This document shows, one piece after another, positions 20,577 through 29,725 of a DNA stretch of 37,327 bases. Below the pieces are notes generated by a model that ran no database searches, was not told the DNA's origin, and worked only from the letters and a program-made list of their open reading frames with translations. A program made the position numbers and the translations under genes. How positions within the stretch are numbered: the first letter of the stretch is position 1; every line of letters begins with the position of its first letter. Source of the stretch: a virus; IMG/VR virus record IMGVR_UViG_3300025122_000063, positions 1 through 37,327 of that record, one strand, 5' to 3'.

Positions 20577-21254
20577 ATGAGCCTTAACTTTGAAGGTTTA
20601 GAAGTATCTGAAGAAATTCAGGCGAAATTAATTGAGCAGGCTAGCGGCCTTACAGCTGGCTATGTTAAACAAGAAGAGTTCGACAAGGTTTTACATAACC
20701 GCGATGAGCTACTTGGTGAAAAGAAAACGGCGCAACAAAAAGCCAAAGAAGCTGAAGAGGCCGCAGAAAAAGCGAGACTTGATGCAGCTGCAAGCAATGG
20801 CGATGTTGACGCGCTGAACGCATCTTGGCAGGCGAAAAACGATGCACTTCAGCAAGAATTAGATACAACGAAACAGGGCATTAAGTCAGGTAAAATCAGT
20901 GATATTGCTCAAGGTTTCGTAAATCAAAATGTTGTAGATGACGCTTTTAGTCGCGATGCGATGAAAGGCGAATATGCAAAACGGTTGGATATCCGCGAAG
21001 GTAAGACGGTTGTACTGGATGCTGAGGGGAATTTAACCGCGCTAACAGTCGAAGATTTGAACAATGAATTTTTGTCTGCTAGTAAATTTAAGTCGCATTT
21101 ACTTGCGAGCAAGGCTGACGGCGGCGGTGCCGGTGGAGGCCAAAAAGGTGACAAAGGCGGTGCCGGAGTTCCTAAAACGTTGGCAGAGTGCAAGGGTGAT
21201 AAAGCTTTGGAAGCTGCTTATTTTAATAGAAATATGGGAATTACTCCAACCTAA
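20577..21254 (+). CDS. Scaffolding protein
   Basis: 225 residues starting MSLNFEGLEVSEEIQAKL with GGGGAG upstream. The middle is a Lys/Glu/Ala coiled coil (about 40-105), followed by a Gly-rich segment (ADGGGAGGGQKGDKGG) and a short helical C-terminus. Position between MuF and capsid, acidic coiled-coil composition and length all fit a phage head scaffold. Confidence 0.82.
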   Translation: MSLNFEGLEVSEEIQAKLIEQASGLTAGYVKQEEFDKVLHNRDELLGEKKTAQQKAKEAEEAAEKARLDAAASNGDVDALNASWQAKNDALQQELDTTKQGIKSGKISDIAQGFVNQNVVDDAFSRDAMKGEYAKRLDIREGKTVVLDAEGNLTALTVEDLNNEFLSASKFKSHLLASKADGGGAGGGQKGDKGGAGVPKTLAECKGDKALEAAYFNRNMGITPT

Positions 21255-21270
21255 TCAAAGGTACTAAATT

Positions 21271-22236
21271 ATGTTATCAGATATGATTGTTTTTAATGGC
21301 CAACTGCAAACTGCCGTTGTCGAAAAATTAACCCAAATGTCTAACCTGTTCAATGCTGCCTCTGGTGGTGCGTTGATTTTGGCTAATGCAGACAATATGG
21401 GTGACTTCACAGAGACTGCTTTCTGGGATAATGTGGGATCTTCTGCAATCCGTGATATGGATGTTTATGCGGCTCAATCTAGCGTATCAAACGTTGATCT
21501 TACACAAAGCCAAATCAATACGGTTAAAGCTGCCAAAGCTTTTGGCCCGGTTGCATGGACTCCGGCACAGTTAAGCTGGATTAACAAAAACCCAGGCGAG
21601 GCATTGAGCGTTATTTCAACGACTCTTGCACAGTCTATGCTTGAGGCGCAGGTCAATCGTGCTATCGGTGCAGGGGTTGCTGCAATCTCAAATGTTGCAG
21701 GCGCAACTAATGATATTTCAGCGAGTGCTGGTGTTACTCAAACAGCTCTAAATGATACTCACGCTAAATTTGGTGATAACTCGCAGTCATTGAGCTCTCA
21801 AATCATGACAGGCGCGGTTTATCATCAGTTGATCGGTCGCGCATTAGATAATGCTGATCAGTTGTTTAGTGAAGGCACAGTTACAGTAATTGATATTCTA
21901 GGTAAGCGCACAGTTGTTACTGATAGCCCAGATCTTTACGTAGCTGGTACGCCAAATAAGGCGCATGTGTTGTGCTTAACGCCTGGCGCTATCATGATTG
22001 AGCCTAATGGTGATTTTGTATCAAACATTGATACTCCAAATGGCCAGTTACAACTTGAAACCACTTATCAGGCGCAATGGTCTGAAAATATTGGTATCAA
22101 GGGTTATAGCTGGGATGAAACCAATGGTGGTAAATCGCCAATCACCGCTGAGCTGAACACCGGCTCAAACTGGGATGCGGAGCTGGCACTCAAAAACTCT
22201 GCTGGTGCAATACTGATTGCAGATGCTGATCAGTAA
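21271..22236 (+). CDS. Major capsid protein
   Basis: 321 residues beginning MLSDMIVFNGQLQTAVVEKL, with AAAGGTAC before the start. DMDVYAAQSSVSNVDLTQSQ and TVIDILGKRTVVTDSPDL are typical of a family of siphovirus capsid proteins with the HK97 fold. It lies after scaffold and is followed immediately by a strong terminator, as for highly expressed capsid genes. Confidence 0.88.
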   Translation: MLSDMIVFNGQLQTAVVEKLTQMSNLFNAASGGALILANADNMGDFTETAFWDNVGSSAIRDMDVYAAQSSVSNVDLTQSQINTVKAAKAFGPVAWTPAQLSWINKNPGEALSVISTTLAQSMLEAQVNRAIGAGVAAISNVAGATNDISASAGVTQTALNDTHAKFGDNSQSLSSQIMTGAVYHQLIGRALDNADQLFSEGTVTVIDILGKRTVVTDSPDLYVAGTPNKAHVLCLTPGAIMIEPNGDFVSNIDTPNGQLQLETTYQAQWSENIGIKGYSWDETNGGKSPITAELNTGSNWDAELALKNSAGAILIADADQ

Positions 22237-22248
22237 TTAGCATTATCT

Positions 22249-22275
22249 AAGGCGGTGAAAGCCGCCTTTCTTTTT
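22249..22275 (+). terminator. Rho-independent terminator after capsid gene
   Basis: AAGGCGG, a six-base loop and CCGCCTT are followed by TCTTTTT. A strong stem right after the capsid stop; it likely reduces transcription of downstream head-tail genes relative to capsid. Confidence 0.88.
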
Positions 22276-22304
22276 AAACCTTTTAATTTCGGAGAGCAAA
22301 AAGC

Positions 22305-22613
22305 ATGGCTAAAAAATCAAAACATAGAGCAAAACGAGTTTGGCTTGTTGACCATCCTTTGTTTCAATATAAAGAAGATGTTAAGGAACTAGCAGAACAG
22401 AACAGGCTTCGCATTGTTGACACTAAGCACAAAAATGGCCTAAATCCTCGAATTGATATTATTGCTGAAGATCCGCCAAAGCTTACAAAGAAAAGCAAAA
22501 AGCAGCTGGCAACCGATGAATCAGAGGCAGCTGCAGAAGCTGGACAAACTACATCAGGCGAATTGACAGAGCAGCAAGCAGCCGAACAAGAAGCGGCGCA
22601 AGCGGCTGAGTAG
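22305..22613 (+). CDS. Small head-associated protein, 102 aa, unknown
   Basis: The basic N-terminus (AKKSKHRAKRVW) and central WLVDHPLFQYKEDVKEL lead to an acidic Ala/Glu/Gln-rich tail (about 65-102). GGAGAG precedes ATG. It is isolated between two terminators (22249-22275 and 22644-22668). It could be a head-completion or internal protein; no clear family. Confidence 0.65.
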   Translation: MAKKSKHRAKRVWLVDHPLFQYKEDVKELAEQNRLRIVDTKHKNGLNPRIDIIAEDPPKLTKKSKKQLATDESEAAAEAGQTTSGELTEQQAAEQEAAQAAE

Positions 22614-22643
22614 TTTTGATTCTCTGAAAACAGTGTTAATATA

Positions 22644-22668
22644 AAAGGACTCTTGAAGTCCTTTTTTT
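22644..22668 (+). terminator. Rho-independent terminator
   Basis: AAAGGACT, a five-base loop and AGTCCTTT with a run of T. It lies after the 102-aa gene and just before the next gene's start. Confidence 0.85.
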
Positions 22669-22679
22669 ATGGGTGGTTT

Positions 22680-23162
22680 ATGGGAAAGTTTTTCGGTCGC
22701 GGTCGATTAAAGCTAAGCAGTTTTAGATCAAGTAGTTTTAGCTCTAAGTTAGGGCCAGAACTGCAAGCTAACTGGGATATGTCGCAAGGCCTCACAGGAT
22801 GGACAGCCGCAGGCGTTACGATGCAGGCCGTTACTGATAGTGGAGAGGATGCGGTTTTATTGACCGCTGTTGATGGAGTTGGTGATAGAGGGCATCTTTT
22901 TATATCCGGTTTGGAAATAGGGAAAACCTATCGATGCGCGGTAAAAACTAGGCGTGGAGCACAAGGCACGGAGCAAGACATACGTAATTTCACGTGGGGA
23001 ACGATACCTCAAACACCAGTAGACACATCGACATACAAGATATATGAATTTGATATTGTAGCAACCGCCACAGATGGTGCGTCAAGGCTTTATGCTGCCA
23101 CAGGTGGTGCTGTAGGTGATGAAATCTATGTTAGTGAAGTTTCAATAAGAGAGATTTTGTAA
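22680..23162 (+). CDS. Carbohydrate-binding-like beta-sandwich protein, 160 aa
   Basis: The start at 22680 (MGKFFGRGRLKL) is preferred over a TTG frame beginning inside the terminator stem. After a Ser-rich linker, LGPELQANWDMSQGLTGWTAAG and GLEIGKTYRCAVKTRRG resemble a CBM-like or jelly-roll sandwich. Located with the head genes, it may be a capsid decoration protein that binds surface glycans (inference). Its TAA overlaps the next ATG (TAATG). Confidence 0.6.
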   Translation: MGKFFGRGRLKLSSFRSSSFSSKLGPELQANWDMSQGLTGWTAAGVTMQAVTDSGEDAVLLTAVDGVGDRGHLFISGLEIGKTYRCAVKTRRGAQGTEQDIRNFTWGTIPQTPVDTSTYKIYEFDIVATATDGASRLYAATGGAVGDEIYVSEVSIREIL

Positions 23163-23842
23163 TGGCCGCAAAAAATAGAACAGATTTAAAGGCAGAAAAT
23201 GATGCGTTATTTCCTGACAATAATACTCAAGACATAACGCCAGCCAGAAAGCGGCAATATGATCAATCTGCAAGTGATTCAAATGTAAACCTAAAAGAAC
23301 CTGATACCGTTACGCAGGTTATTGAATCAAATATTAAGATTTTAGGAAGCCTTGAAGCTGGTTCATATATTGGCGATATATGCGCTAGAAATGATTTTTT
23401 ATCAAGCTCGACAGCTGGGTCGGTAGCATTAACAGCAGATGCGACACTACAATTAATTTTTGGTGGGTTAACATCTGGAACTGGTATCGAAATGGATGCA
23501 TCAGGGAATGTTACTTTTGATGAAGATGGCTGCTATCAAGTCAGAGCATTGATGAATGCAACAACAAGCACAAACCCGACAAGATCATTCTATTTTAGAA
23601 CAAAATTAGATGGCATTCCAGTTGGGCCAATACTGCAGTCTACGCTATCGAATTCTGGTTTTTCAGATACGATTGAGTATAGCGAAATATTAACAGTCAC
23701 GGCCGGTCAGGTTTTAACAGTTGAGGCAACTTGTGATGGGAACTCTTGCTCTTTAGCGCAAAGAGATCCATCAGGAACAACGGGATGGGATGACCCATCA
23801 GAAGCAATGGCACTCACTATTAATAAACTTCTTTTAGGTTAA
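23162..23842 (+). CDS. C1q/TNF-like jelly-roll decoration protein, 226 aa
   Basis: The N-terminal 60 residues are polar (ALFPDNNTQDITPARKRQY is a stalk-like motif seen in phage head-fibre proteins). Residues about 85-226 form a beta-rich C1q-like domain (DGCYQVRALMNATTS, RSFYFRTKLDGIPVG, EYSEILTVTAGQVLTV). It probably decorates the capsid or forms a head fibre. It is coupled to the preceding gene. Confidence 0.65.
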   Translation: MAAKNRTDLKAENDALFPDNNTQDITPARKRQYDQSASDSNVNLKEPDTVTQVIESNIKILGSLEAGSYIGDICARNDFLSSSTAGSVALTADATLQLIFGGLTSGTGIEMDASGNVTFDEDGCYQVRALMNATTSTNPTRSFYFRTKLDGIPVGPILQSTLSNSGFSDTIEYSEILTVTAGQVLTVEATCDGNSCSLAQRDPSGTTGWDDPSEAMALTINKLLLG

Positions 23843-23846
23843 TGTT

Positions 23847-24344
23847 ATGGCTCTTACAGTAGAAGATGGCTCTGTTGTAGCAAATGCTGATAGTTACTGG
23901 ACTTTAGTTGATGCGCAGACATTTTTAACAGGCGTGGGGCTAACAGATACTGCAATCGATGACGCGGCAATGGTGCGCGCTTATTATTACCTGACTTCAT
24001 TAGAGCAGCGCTATCAAGGCAGCCGAGTTAGCGCAGACCAGACCGGCAGTTTTCCACGGTATAATGTTTCTATTAACGGCTTTGCCTTTTCGTCTGGCTC
24101 GATACCTGATCAGCTAAAGCAAGCGCAGGCATATATTGCGTTTTATGAAGTTGAAACGCCAGGCGTTACCCAGCCAAACGGAAACGGCGCGCAAGTAACA
24201 CACGAAGAAATAAGCGGAGCCGTTGCCATTGATTATGCTGATAACGGTATCAGCTCCGATTCGTTTAATATTCCGGCTGTTAATGCGCTGGTTGATCAGC
24301 TATTCAAAACCACTAATACAGCATTGAGCGTTTTACGTGTCTAA
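23847..24344 (+). CDS. Head-tail connector, DnaT-like family
   Basis: 165 residues. MALTVEDGSVVANADSYWTL and AMVRAYYYLTSLEQRYQGSR match the phage 'DnaT-like' head-tail connector family, which despite its name is a head completion protein. It caps the portal. Order after the decoration genes fits. Confidence 0.8.
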   Translation: MALTVEDGSVVANADSYWTLVDAQTFLTGVGLTDTAIDDAAMVRAYYYLTSLEQRYQGSRVSADQTGSFPRYNVSINGFAFSSGSIPDQLKQAQAYIAFYEVETPGVTQPNGNGAQVTHEEISGAVAIDYADNGISSDSFNIPAVNALVDQLFKTTNTALSVLRV

Positions 24345-24696
24345 ATTTAACTACAGTAGATTACAGGCGACAGCTACCAGACTGATTGATAGATTCAGCG
24401 AAACCGATATATCTATTGAACGCACTGCAGCGCCGACCGTTGTAGATGGTGAAATTGTACCGCCTGCAGCACCGACAACAACCAGCGCTTCGGCTGTTGT
24501 GGTGCCATATACTGCAAATCAAATTGACGGGAACATAATTCAAGCTGGTGATCTACAGGTGTTTTTAGATAGCGCATACGAGCCATTAATTAACGACGTT
24601 TTTATTATTGATACCGACCGCTATGTCGCTCTAAACATTGAAAAATACAAGCCAAGCTCAACAGCACTGGCTTATAAAATACAGGTAAGAAAGTGA
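24337..24696 (+). CDS. Head closure protein, 119 aa
   Basis: A GTG start overlaps the preceding stop. The beta-rich protein (VVVPYTANQIDGNIIQAGDL, YVALNIEKYKPSSTALAYKI) fits small head-closure/stopper proteins by size, fold pattern and gene order. No unique motif. Confidence 0.68.
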   Translation: MSKFNYSRLQATATRLIDRFSETDISIERTAAPTVVDGEIVPPAAPTTTSASAVVVPYTANQIDGNIIQAGDLQVFLDSAYEPLINDVFIIDTDRYVALNIEKYKPSSTALAYKIQVRK

Positions 24697-25145
24697 CATT
24701 CGGTGTCGATGTTGGTGACTGGGTAAAAAAAGCAAAGCTTAATAATGAAGAGGTTGTGCGGTCGGTATCATTAAAATTATTTACGGGCATTATTAAAAGC
24801 AGTCCAGTCGATGAGGGTACATTCAGGAATAATTGGTTTGTTTCTGGTAATTCACCATCGAACGAGGTTTGGCCAAATAACTCAGGCGGAAGTGAAGGCA
24901 TTATTTTACAAAGAACAGAAACAAGCATAAAGCAGCTTGTAGATTGGACTTCCATCACTTTTACTAATAACCTGCCTTATGCAGAGGTCATTGAGTATGG
25001 CGGCTATCCGGTTGGTAATATTCGCGGCACTGAGTCAAAAGTCACGTTTCAAGGGTTCTCAAAACAAGCACCAAAAGGCGTGGTTAGAACAAACTCAAAA
25101 AGATTTAATTCTTTAATAGAGCAAGAAGCAAGAAAGGTTAGATGA
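24693..25145 (+). CDS. HK97 gp10-like tail completion protein
   Basis: 150 residues. SPVDEGTFRNNWFVSGN (about 32-48) and LPYAEVIEYGGYPVG are the conserved HK97 gp10-like motifs. The start GTG overlaps the preceding stop (GTGA). It helps join tail to head. Confidence 0.82.
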   Translation: MTFGVDVGDWVKKAKLNNEEVVRSVSLKLFTGIIKSSPVDEGTFRNNWFVSGNSPSNEVWPNNSGGSEGIILQRTETSIKQLVDWTSITFTNNLPYAEVIEYGGYPVGNIRGTESKVTFQGFSKQAPKGVVRTNSKRFNSLIEQEARKVR

Positions 25146-25558
25146 TGGCAGCAATAACTGAGATAAATCAGATACTTGTGAAAGCTGTTCAAGATGGAAG
25201 CTTTGGGCTTGATATTGCTTTTGAGAATATTAAATTTAATCCAAAAGGCAAAACAGCCTATATTGCATTATTCAATCTAAGATCACCAACCATAATGGCA
25301 GAGCTAGGTCCGATGGGCTGCGACTTACACACTGGCATCATGCAGATTGATGTTAATTATGAGCAGGGCGGCGGCATTGATGAACTGCTAGAAAAGGCAG
25401 ACGCTATAAACGCCATCTTCAAAAATGGTGCTACGTTTGCCGGTGCCAATGAAAATGTTAATATAACAAATGTGAGCGCTCTGCCTGCTGTTATTTCGCG
25501 TGGCTGGGCTACCGTATCAATGACAATTGAATACTATGTATTCAGCCAGAGGGTTTAA
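25142..25558 (+). CDS. Tail terminator (DUF4128-like)
   Basis: 138 residues starting at the overlapping ATG. ALFNLRSPTIMAELGPMGCD and GIMQIDVNYEQGGGIDELLE match DUF4128, the tail terminator family. It stops tail-tube growth at the tape measure's end. Confidence 0.82.
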   Translation: MMAAITEINQILVKAVQDGSFGLDIAFENIKFNPKGKTAYIALFNLRSPTIMAELGPMGCDLHTGIMQIDVNYEQGGGIDELLEKADAINAIFKNGATFAGANENVNITNVSALPAVISRGWATVSMTIEYYVFSQRV

Positions 25559-25560
25559 CA

Positions 25561-26730
25561 ATGACAACATGTAACAAGCCAGCAACAGGCGCAGCTAGCG
25601 CTATGTATTACGTCGAAGAGGTTACATGCGGCGTTACTCCAATTAGCCCAGCGTGGACACTGCTTCGCCGTACAAGTGGAAATCTACAGCTAACCAAAGA
25701 CACACTATCAAGCAACGAACTTGATGGATCACGCGACCGAGCAGATACACGCCTCGGACAAAATCAGACAAGCGGGGACATTGCTGTCGAAATGTCATTC
25801 GGTGCGCACGATGCACTTTATGCGGCGCTGCTTGGCAATACGTGGACCTCAGGAACCGATCAATCAACATTAAGTGTTGATGTGCTGGCTTCTGCTAAAA
25901 CCTTTACCCGCGCATCTGGTGATTTTACAACCGATTACAGCGCAGGCGATTTAGTTCAATTCCCAGGGCTGACAGGTAATAACGCTTTGCCATTCATTGC
26001 CACCACTGTAACAGCTCTTGTAATTACAGGTGCAGCCATTCCAGATGGACAGTTAGCCGATGAATCAACAGTTTCAACTGATATCGAAGGCGCAGACTAT
26101 TTGGAAATCGGTACTACAAATACCAGCTTTTCAATTTTAGAGCATTACCCCGACTTAGATAGCGGCGCAGGTGGTTATATTTTAACCGCTGGCGTTAAGT
26201 TCGTTAACCTTGCTTATAACATGGCAGTAAATGCCTTGAATACAGCGACATTTCAAACGCTTGGCTTGTCACAGGATATTGATGCGAGCTTGCCAGCTGG
26301 CTCAACATTCCCAACACCAACAAAGAATGAAATCTATTCAGGTGTTGATGGAACCATTCTGGCTGACAATGTAGCGATTGGTTTTGTTACTGGTGTTGAT
26401 GCAACTACCGACACCGAATCTAGTGCTCAATTTGAATTAGGCGATAATTCAGTGTCGTTTATTGAGCAGGGCCGTGTTTTATCTGATTTGACGCTTTCTT
26501 CATTTTTCACTGATTTTACGGAGCTTACAAAGTTTCAAGATGAAGATGAGGTCGCTTTAAATCTAATGATGCAATCAGCAGACGGCACTTTAGCCTTTGC
26601 CTATCCGCGCACGGTTTACACCTCTGGCGCGCCCGATGTTGCAGGCCCAGGGTCAATTGTTGCATCGTTGGCGGCTTCTGCCTTTGCACCAACCACCGGA
26701 ACAAGTATTAAAATTCAGCGTTTATCATAG
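25561..26730 (+). CDS. Major tail tube protein
   Basis: 389 residues with MYYVEEVTCGVTPISPAW and LRRTSGNLQLTKDTLSSNEL at the start and a C-terminal Ala/Ser-rich end, typical of phage tail tube proteins with an extra beta domain. It forms the tube of the flexible tail. Confidence 0.87.
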   Translation: MTTCNKPATGAASAMYYVEEVTCGVTPISPAWTLLRRTSGNLQLTKDTLSSNELDGSRDRADTRLGQNQTSGDIAVEMSFGAHDALYAALLGNTWTSGTDQSTLSVDVLASAKTFTRASGDFTTDYSAGDLVQFPGLTGNNALPFIATTVTALVITGAAIPDGQLADESTVSTDIEGADYLEIGTTNTSFSILEHYPDLDSGAGGYILTAGVKFVNLAYNMAVNALNTATFQTLGLSQDIDASLPAGSTFPTPTKNEIYSGVDGTILADNVAIGFVTGVDATTDTESSAQFELGDNSVSFIEQGRVLSDLTLSSFFTDFTELTKFQDEDEVALNLMMQSADGTLAFAYPRTVYTSGAPDVAGPGSIVASLAASAFAPTTGTSIKIQRLS

Positions 26731-26750
26731 TTGACCGGGTTAACTCCCAG

Positions 26751-26783
26751 GCTGCCAGTCGTGGTGCTCTCCGCGCTGGCAGC
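26751..26783. other. Long hairpin between tail tube and chaperone genes
   Basis: GCTGCCAG and CTGGCAGC, a perfect 8-bp stem around a 17-base loop, with no T-run. It is probably an RNA structure (processing or attenuation) rather than a standard terminator. Confidence 0.55.
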
Positions 26784-26819
26784 TGTCATTCAATTAGGAG
26801 AGCTTAGGAGAGCAAACCG

Positions 26820-27164
26820 ATGAAAGAATTTTTTACAGTTGAGGCGCATTCAAAGCCTAAAAAGCTTCCGTTATTCCTGCCTAATGGCGATAAATCAGAA
26901 CATTACATTATGGTGATTGGTGTTGATTCTACGCCTGCAAGAGAGGCAAAGGCTGAATCTATCCGGGCAATGGTAGGTGGCGACACATCAAAACAGGATG
27001 CGACAAACATCTGGATTTCCGGTTTCATTGAGTCATGGTCATTTGATGAAGATTGCACCAAAGAAAACAAACTTAAATTCTTAGAAAATGCGCCATCGAT
27101 TGCAGAGAAAATAGATATCTTTGCAAGCAATCATAATAATTTTGTAAAAAAGCAGAAACGCTAG
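26820..27164 (+). CDS. Tail assembly chaperone G
   Basis: 114 residues starting MKEFFTVEAHSKPKKLPLFL with two AGGAGAG repeats upstream. The protein matches G-type tail chaperones by position, just before the tape measure. Its coding region carries the slippery site AAAAAAG at its 3' end, through which a longer G-T product is made. Confidence 0.82.
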   Translation: MKEFFTVEAHSKPKKLPLFLPNGDKSEHYIMVIGVDSTPAREAKAESIRAMVGGDTSKQDATNIWISGFIESWSFDEDCTKENKLKFLENAPSIAEKIDIFASNHNNFVKKQKR

Positions 27165-27466
27165 TCGCTTATTGTAATAGCTATTTCCCATTACTGAAGC
27201 GCAGCGCGGATGGCGTAACAGTTCTGGAAAATTTGAAGGCTGCATCAAAGAGGGTTCATGTTCCAGAACTTGATTTTGATGAGCCAGATCGGGAAATAAT
27301 ATACATCCTTGATCACTTTTACGAGGTCAAGCAAGCAGCTGGCGTTAAAATTAGTTATACTGAATTGAAAAATTATTCAGAGATAATGGCGTTTAATTTG
27401 CAGCCATTCGAGAATGAGCTAATTATGAGAATAGACGGTATATTCGAGGCTTCTATAAGTGGTTGA
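26820..27466 (+). CDS. Tail assembly chaperone GT (frameshift fusion)
   Basis: Slipping -1 at A_AAA_AAG (27146-27152) continues in a frame open to 27466, adding AETLVAYCNSYFPLLKRSAD and the T domain (VPELDFDEPDREIIYIL...). The fused product would be about 215 residues. Programmed -1 frameshifting of tail chaperones is known from lambda G/GT. The T portion has no convincing independent start. Confidence 0.85.
27146..27152 (+). other. -1 frameshift slippery site
   Basis: The heptamer A_AAA_AAG is in the zero frame of the chaperone gene (codons GTA AAA AAG), four codons before its TAG stop. The -1 frame is open on both sides. Confidence 0.87.
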
Positions 27467-29252
27467 TACTGCCAAGCTAGTCGCAAGAGTTCAGACAAAA
27501 GGCGTTACAAAGGCAACGTCTGAGCTAGATAAATTCGATAAATCCGCCAATGAAGCTGAAGATAGTACCATTAATCTAGGCAAGGCAGCTAAAAAAGCAG
27601 GCGGTTTTATTCTTAAGGCTGGCGCGGTAATGGGGGCGGCCGCTACTGCTATGGTGCTGATAGCTAATCGCTCAGCGGATGCGCAACGGGAGTGGAAAAC
27701 CCTTTCTAATATTGCTGGCGACTCAATCACAGAATTTCAGGGCGCAGCATTTGCGGCTGAGCAGGTCGGAATATCTGCAGAAAAACTAGCCGATATATCA
27801 AAAGACACAAACGAAAAACTTGGTGAATTTATTGCAACCGGTGGCGGTGGCTTTAAAGACTTTTTTGAGAATGTTGCTCCTTTGGTTGGTTTAACCGCTG
27901 AAGAGCTGGAAGGGCTTTCTGGTCCTCAAGTATTAGGCAAAGTTAAAAACGCTATGGATGAGGCAAATGTTAGCCTCGAGCAGCAAAGCTTTTTCTTAGA
28001 GTCGATTGCGTCTGATACCACAAACCTGATACCACTATTGGCTAATGAAGGCGCAGAGCTTGAAAGATTAACTAATAAATACAACGAGCTAAATTCAAGC
28101 TTAGCTCTCACTGGAACTGCTGATAAGGCTATCAGTGAATTGGCAGAGGATTTTGACCTACTAGGAAAAACTGCTACAAACTCAATTAATTATATTACCG
28201 GAGTTTTAGCGCCTGATATCAGTAAGTTTATAAACTTTATAACTGCAGGCATGCCAAAAGCGACACAAGCAGTCGCTAACTTTTTTGATGAATTCCGAGA
28301 TCCTGAAAACAGGCAGTCCATATTATCTATACAGGAATCAATCAAAGATAATTTAAAAGAGATTGATAGAATTTCTCGGTTTGTTGAGGACCCAGGATCA
28401 GAAGAAAACGTTGTAAATCTTAGAAATGAAAATATAGAGCTTGAAAAACGACTGAAATTACTACAAAAAGAGGCTGAAATTGTAAGTGGTCCTGATGTTG
28501 GATTCAAAGAAACATTAGACGGTGGAGATCCGTTTGCAAAGGAGTTAGATAGAAGAAAAAAACAACAAGATGAAATAGATCAAAAAGAAAAAGAGCGATT
28601 AGACAAGGAACGTGAAAGCCTTGATCTAAGAAGAAAGATGGCAAGAGATTACGAGGATGCAGAGCTAGAGTCAGAACAAAATTTTCAGGATCGAAGAAAG
28701 GCGGCAATTGATCAAGGGTTCAATGATATTATCTCTTTGTCAGGAACTAAGAATAACACTCTGTTTAAAATCTCTCAAGCGGCTGCTATAGCGCAAGCAA
28801 CACTAAAAGCACCAGAAATAATACAAAATGCTTTAGCAGTTCCGCCTTATCCGCTGGGCGTGGCGCTTGCGGCGGCTGCAGCAATTTCAACCGGAGCAAA
28901 TATAGCTGCAATAGCCTCCACTAAGCCACCAAGCGCAAGAGCACAGGGCGGCCAATTTGATAGAGGTCAGGATTTATTAGTCGGTGAGAAAGGGCCGGAG
29001 CTTGTAAGGTTTAATAGTGGCGGCCGCATTGCAAATGCAACAGATACGGCAGGTATGGGCGGCGGCGGATCGGTGCCGGTTAAAATAATTAATCAAACAT
29101 CGGCGAAAATAGATAACGCACAAGCCACGCTTAGCAAAGGGGAGGTTGTTGTTATTGTGAGAGAAACCGTTAATAGTGATCTGCATAGCCCGAATAGCCA
29201 ATTAAATAAAGGGCTTGATTCGACACGCGACGCGCCGAGGCTTAGATCATAA
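27459..29252 (+). CDS. Tape measure protein
   Basis: 597 residues from a GTG. An N-terminal DTAKLVARVQTKGVTKATSE motif and membrane-like GGFILKAGAVMGAAATAMVLI (about 49-69) are followed by coiled-coil regions (about 275-420) and a Gly-rich C-terminal region (RAQGGQFDRGQDLLVGEKGP...). At roughly 0.15 nm per residue the tail would be near 90 nm (rule of thumb). It overlaps the GT frame by eight bases. Confidence 0.92.
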   Translation: MVDTAKLVARVQTKGVTKATSELDKFDKSANEAEDSTINLGKAAKKAGGFILKAGAVMGAAATAMVLIANRSADAQREWKTLSNIAGDSITEFQGAAFAAEQVGISAEKLADISKDTNEKLGEFIATGGGGFKDFFENVAPLVGLTAEELEGLSGPQVLGKVKNAMDEANVSLEQQSFFLESIASDTTNLIPLLANEGAELERLTNKYNELNSSLALTGTADKAISELAEDFDLLGKTATNSINYITGVLAPDISKFINFITAGMPKATQAVANFFDEFRDPENRQSILSIQESIKDNLKEIDRISRFVEDPGSEENVVNLRNENIELEKRLKLLQKEAEIVSGPDVGFKETLDGGDPFAKELDRRKKQQDEIDQKEKERLDKERESLDLRRKMARDYEDAELESEQNFQDRRKAAIDQGFNDIISLSGTKNNTLFKISQAAAIAQATLKAPEIIQNALAVPPYPLGVALAAAAAISTGANIAAIASTKPPSARAQGGQFDRGQDLLVGEKGPELVRFNSGGRIANATDTAGMGGGGSVPVKIINQTSAKIDNAQATLSKGEVVVIVRETVNSDLHSPNSQLNKGLDSTRDAPRLRS

Positions 29253-29725
29253 TGGCAACTTTTCCAAGTACGTTAAAACCGTCTATAACTAATGGCTACG
29301 GCTTTGGCGCGCCTGATAACGTAATCACCCAGCAAGTGCAGGGCGGTGACCCGCTTAACATGCTGGACTATAGAACCGGTCCGGTATCATTTAATGTTGC
29401 CATGGCATTAGATCCGCTAAGGTTACAAGTATTTCAGGACTTCTATTTTGGTAAAATTAATTCAGGTGCTGATAAATTTACAATGGTCTTGGATTCTGGA
29501 AACGGGCTTGAAGATCATACGGTTAAGATTGATACAACGTCACTGAGGTTTAATGGTGATAGAGCGCCAATATGGTCTGTATCTTTTACTATAATTGCAG
29601 AGACTACGCCATTTCAAGAAAACCCATTCGGAGGCGATTTGTCCGATTTATACGATGAGTATGGCAACGACTTACCAGCTTTATTAGAGCAGCTAGAAAT
29701 ACTTGCGCTGATTGATCTACCATGA
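29252..29725 (+). CDS. Minor tail protein (distal tail-like)
   Basis: 157 residues. PSTLKPSITNGYGFGAPDNV and RTGPVSFNVAMALDPLRLQV fit phage M-like minor tail proteins that join tube to tip. It overlaps its neighbours as TAATG and ATGA. Confidence 0.78.
   Translation: MATFPSTLKPSITNGYGFGAPDNVITQQVQGGDPLNMLDYRTGPVSFNVAMALDPLRLQVFQDFYFGKINSGADKFTMVLDSGNGLEDHTVKIDTTSLRFNGDRAPIWSVSFTIIAETTPFQENPFGGDLSDLYDEYGNDLPALLEQLEILALIDLP

Noticed and set aside
22653-22680. TTG start at 22653 for the beta-sandwich gene
   Set aside because: It lies within the terminator hairpin; ATG 22680 is a simpler start.
27233-27466. Independent T gene from TTG 27233
   Set aside because: No ribosome site, and the slippery heptamer upstream gives a continuous -1 frame; treated as the frameshift extension.
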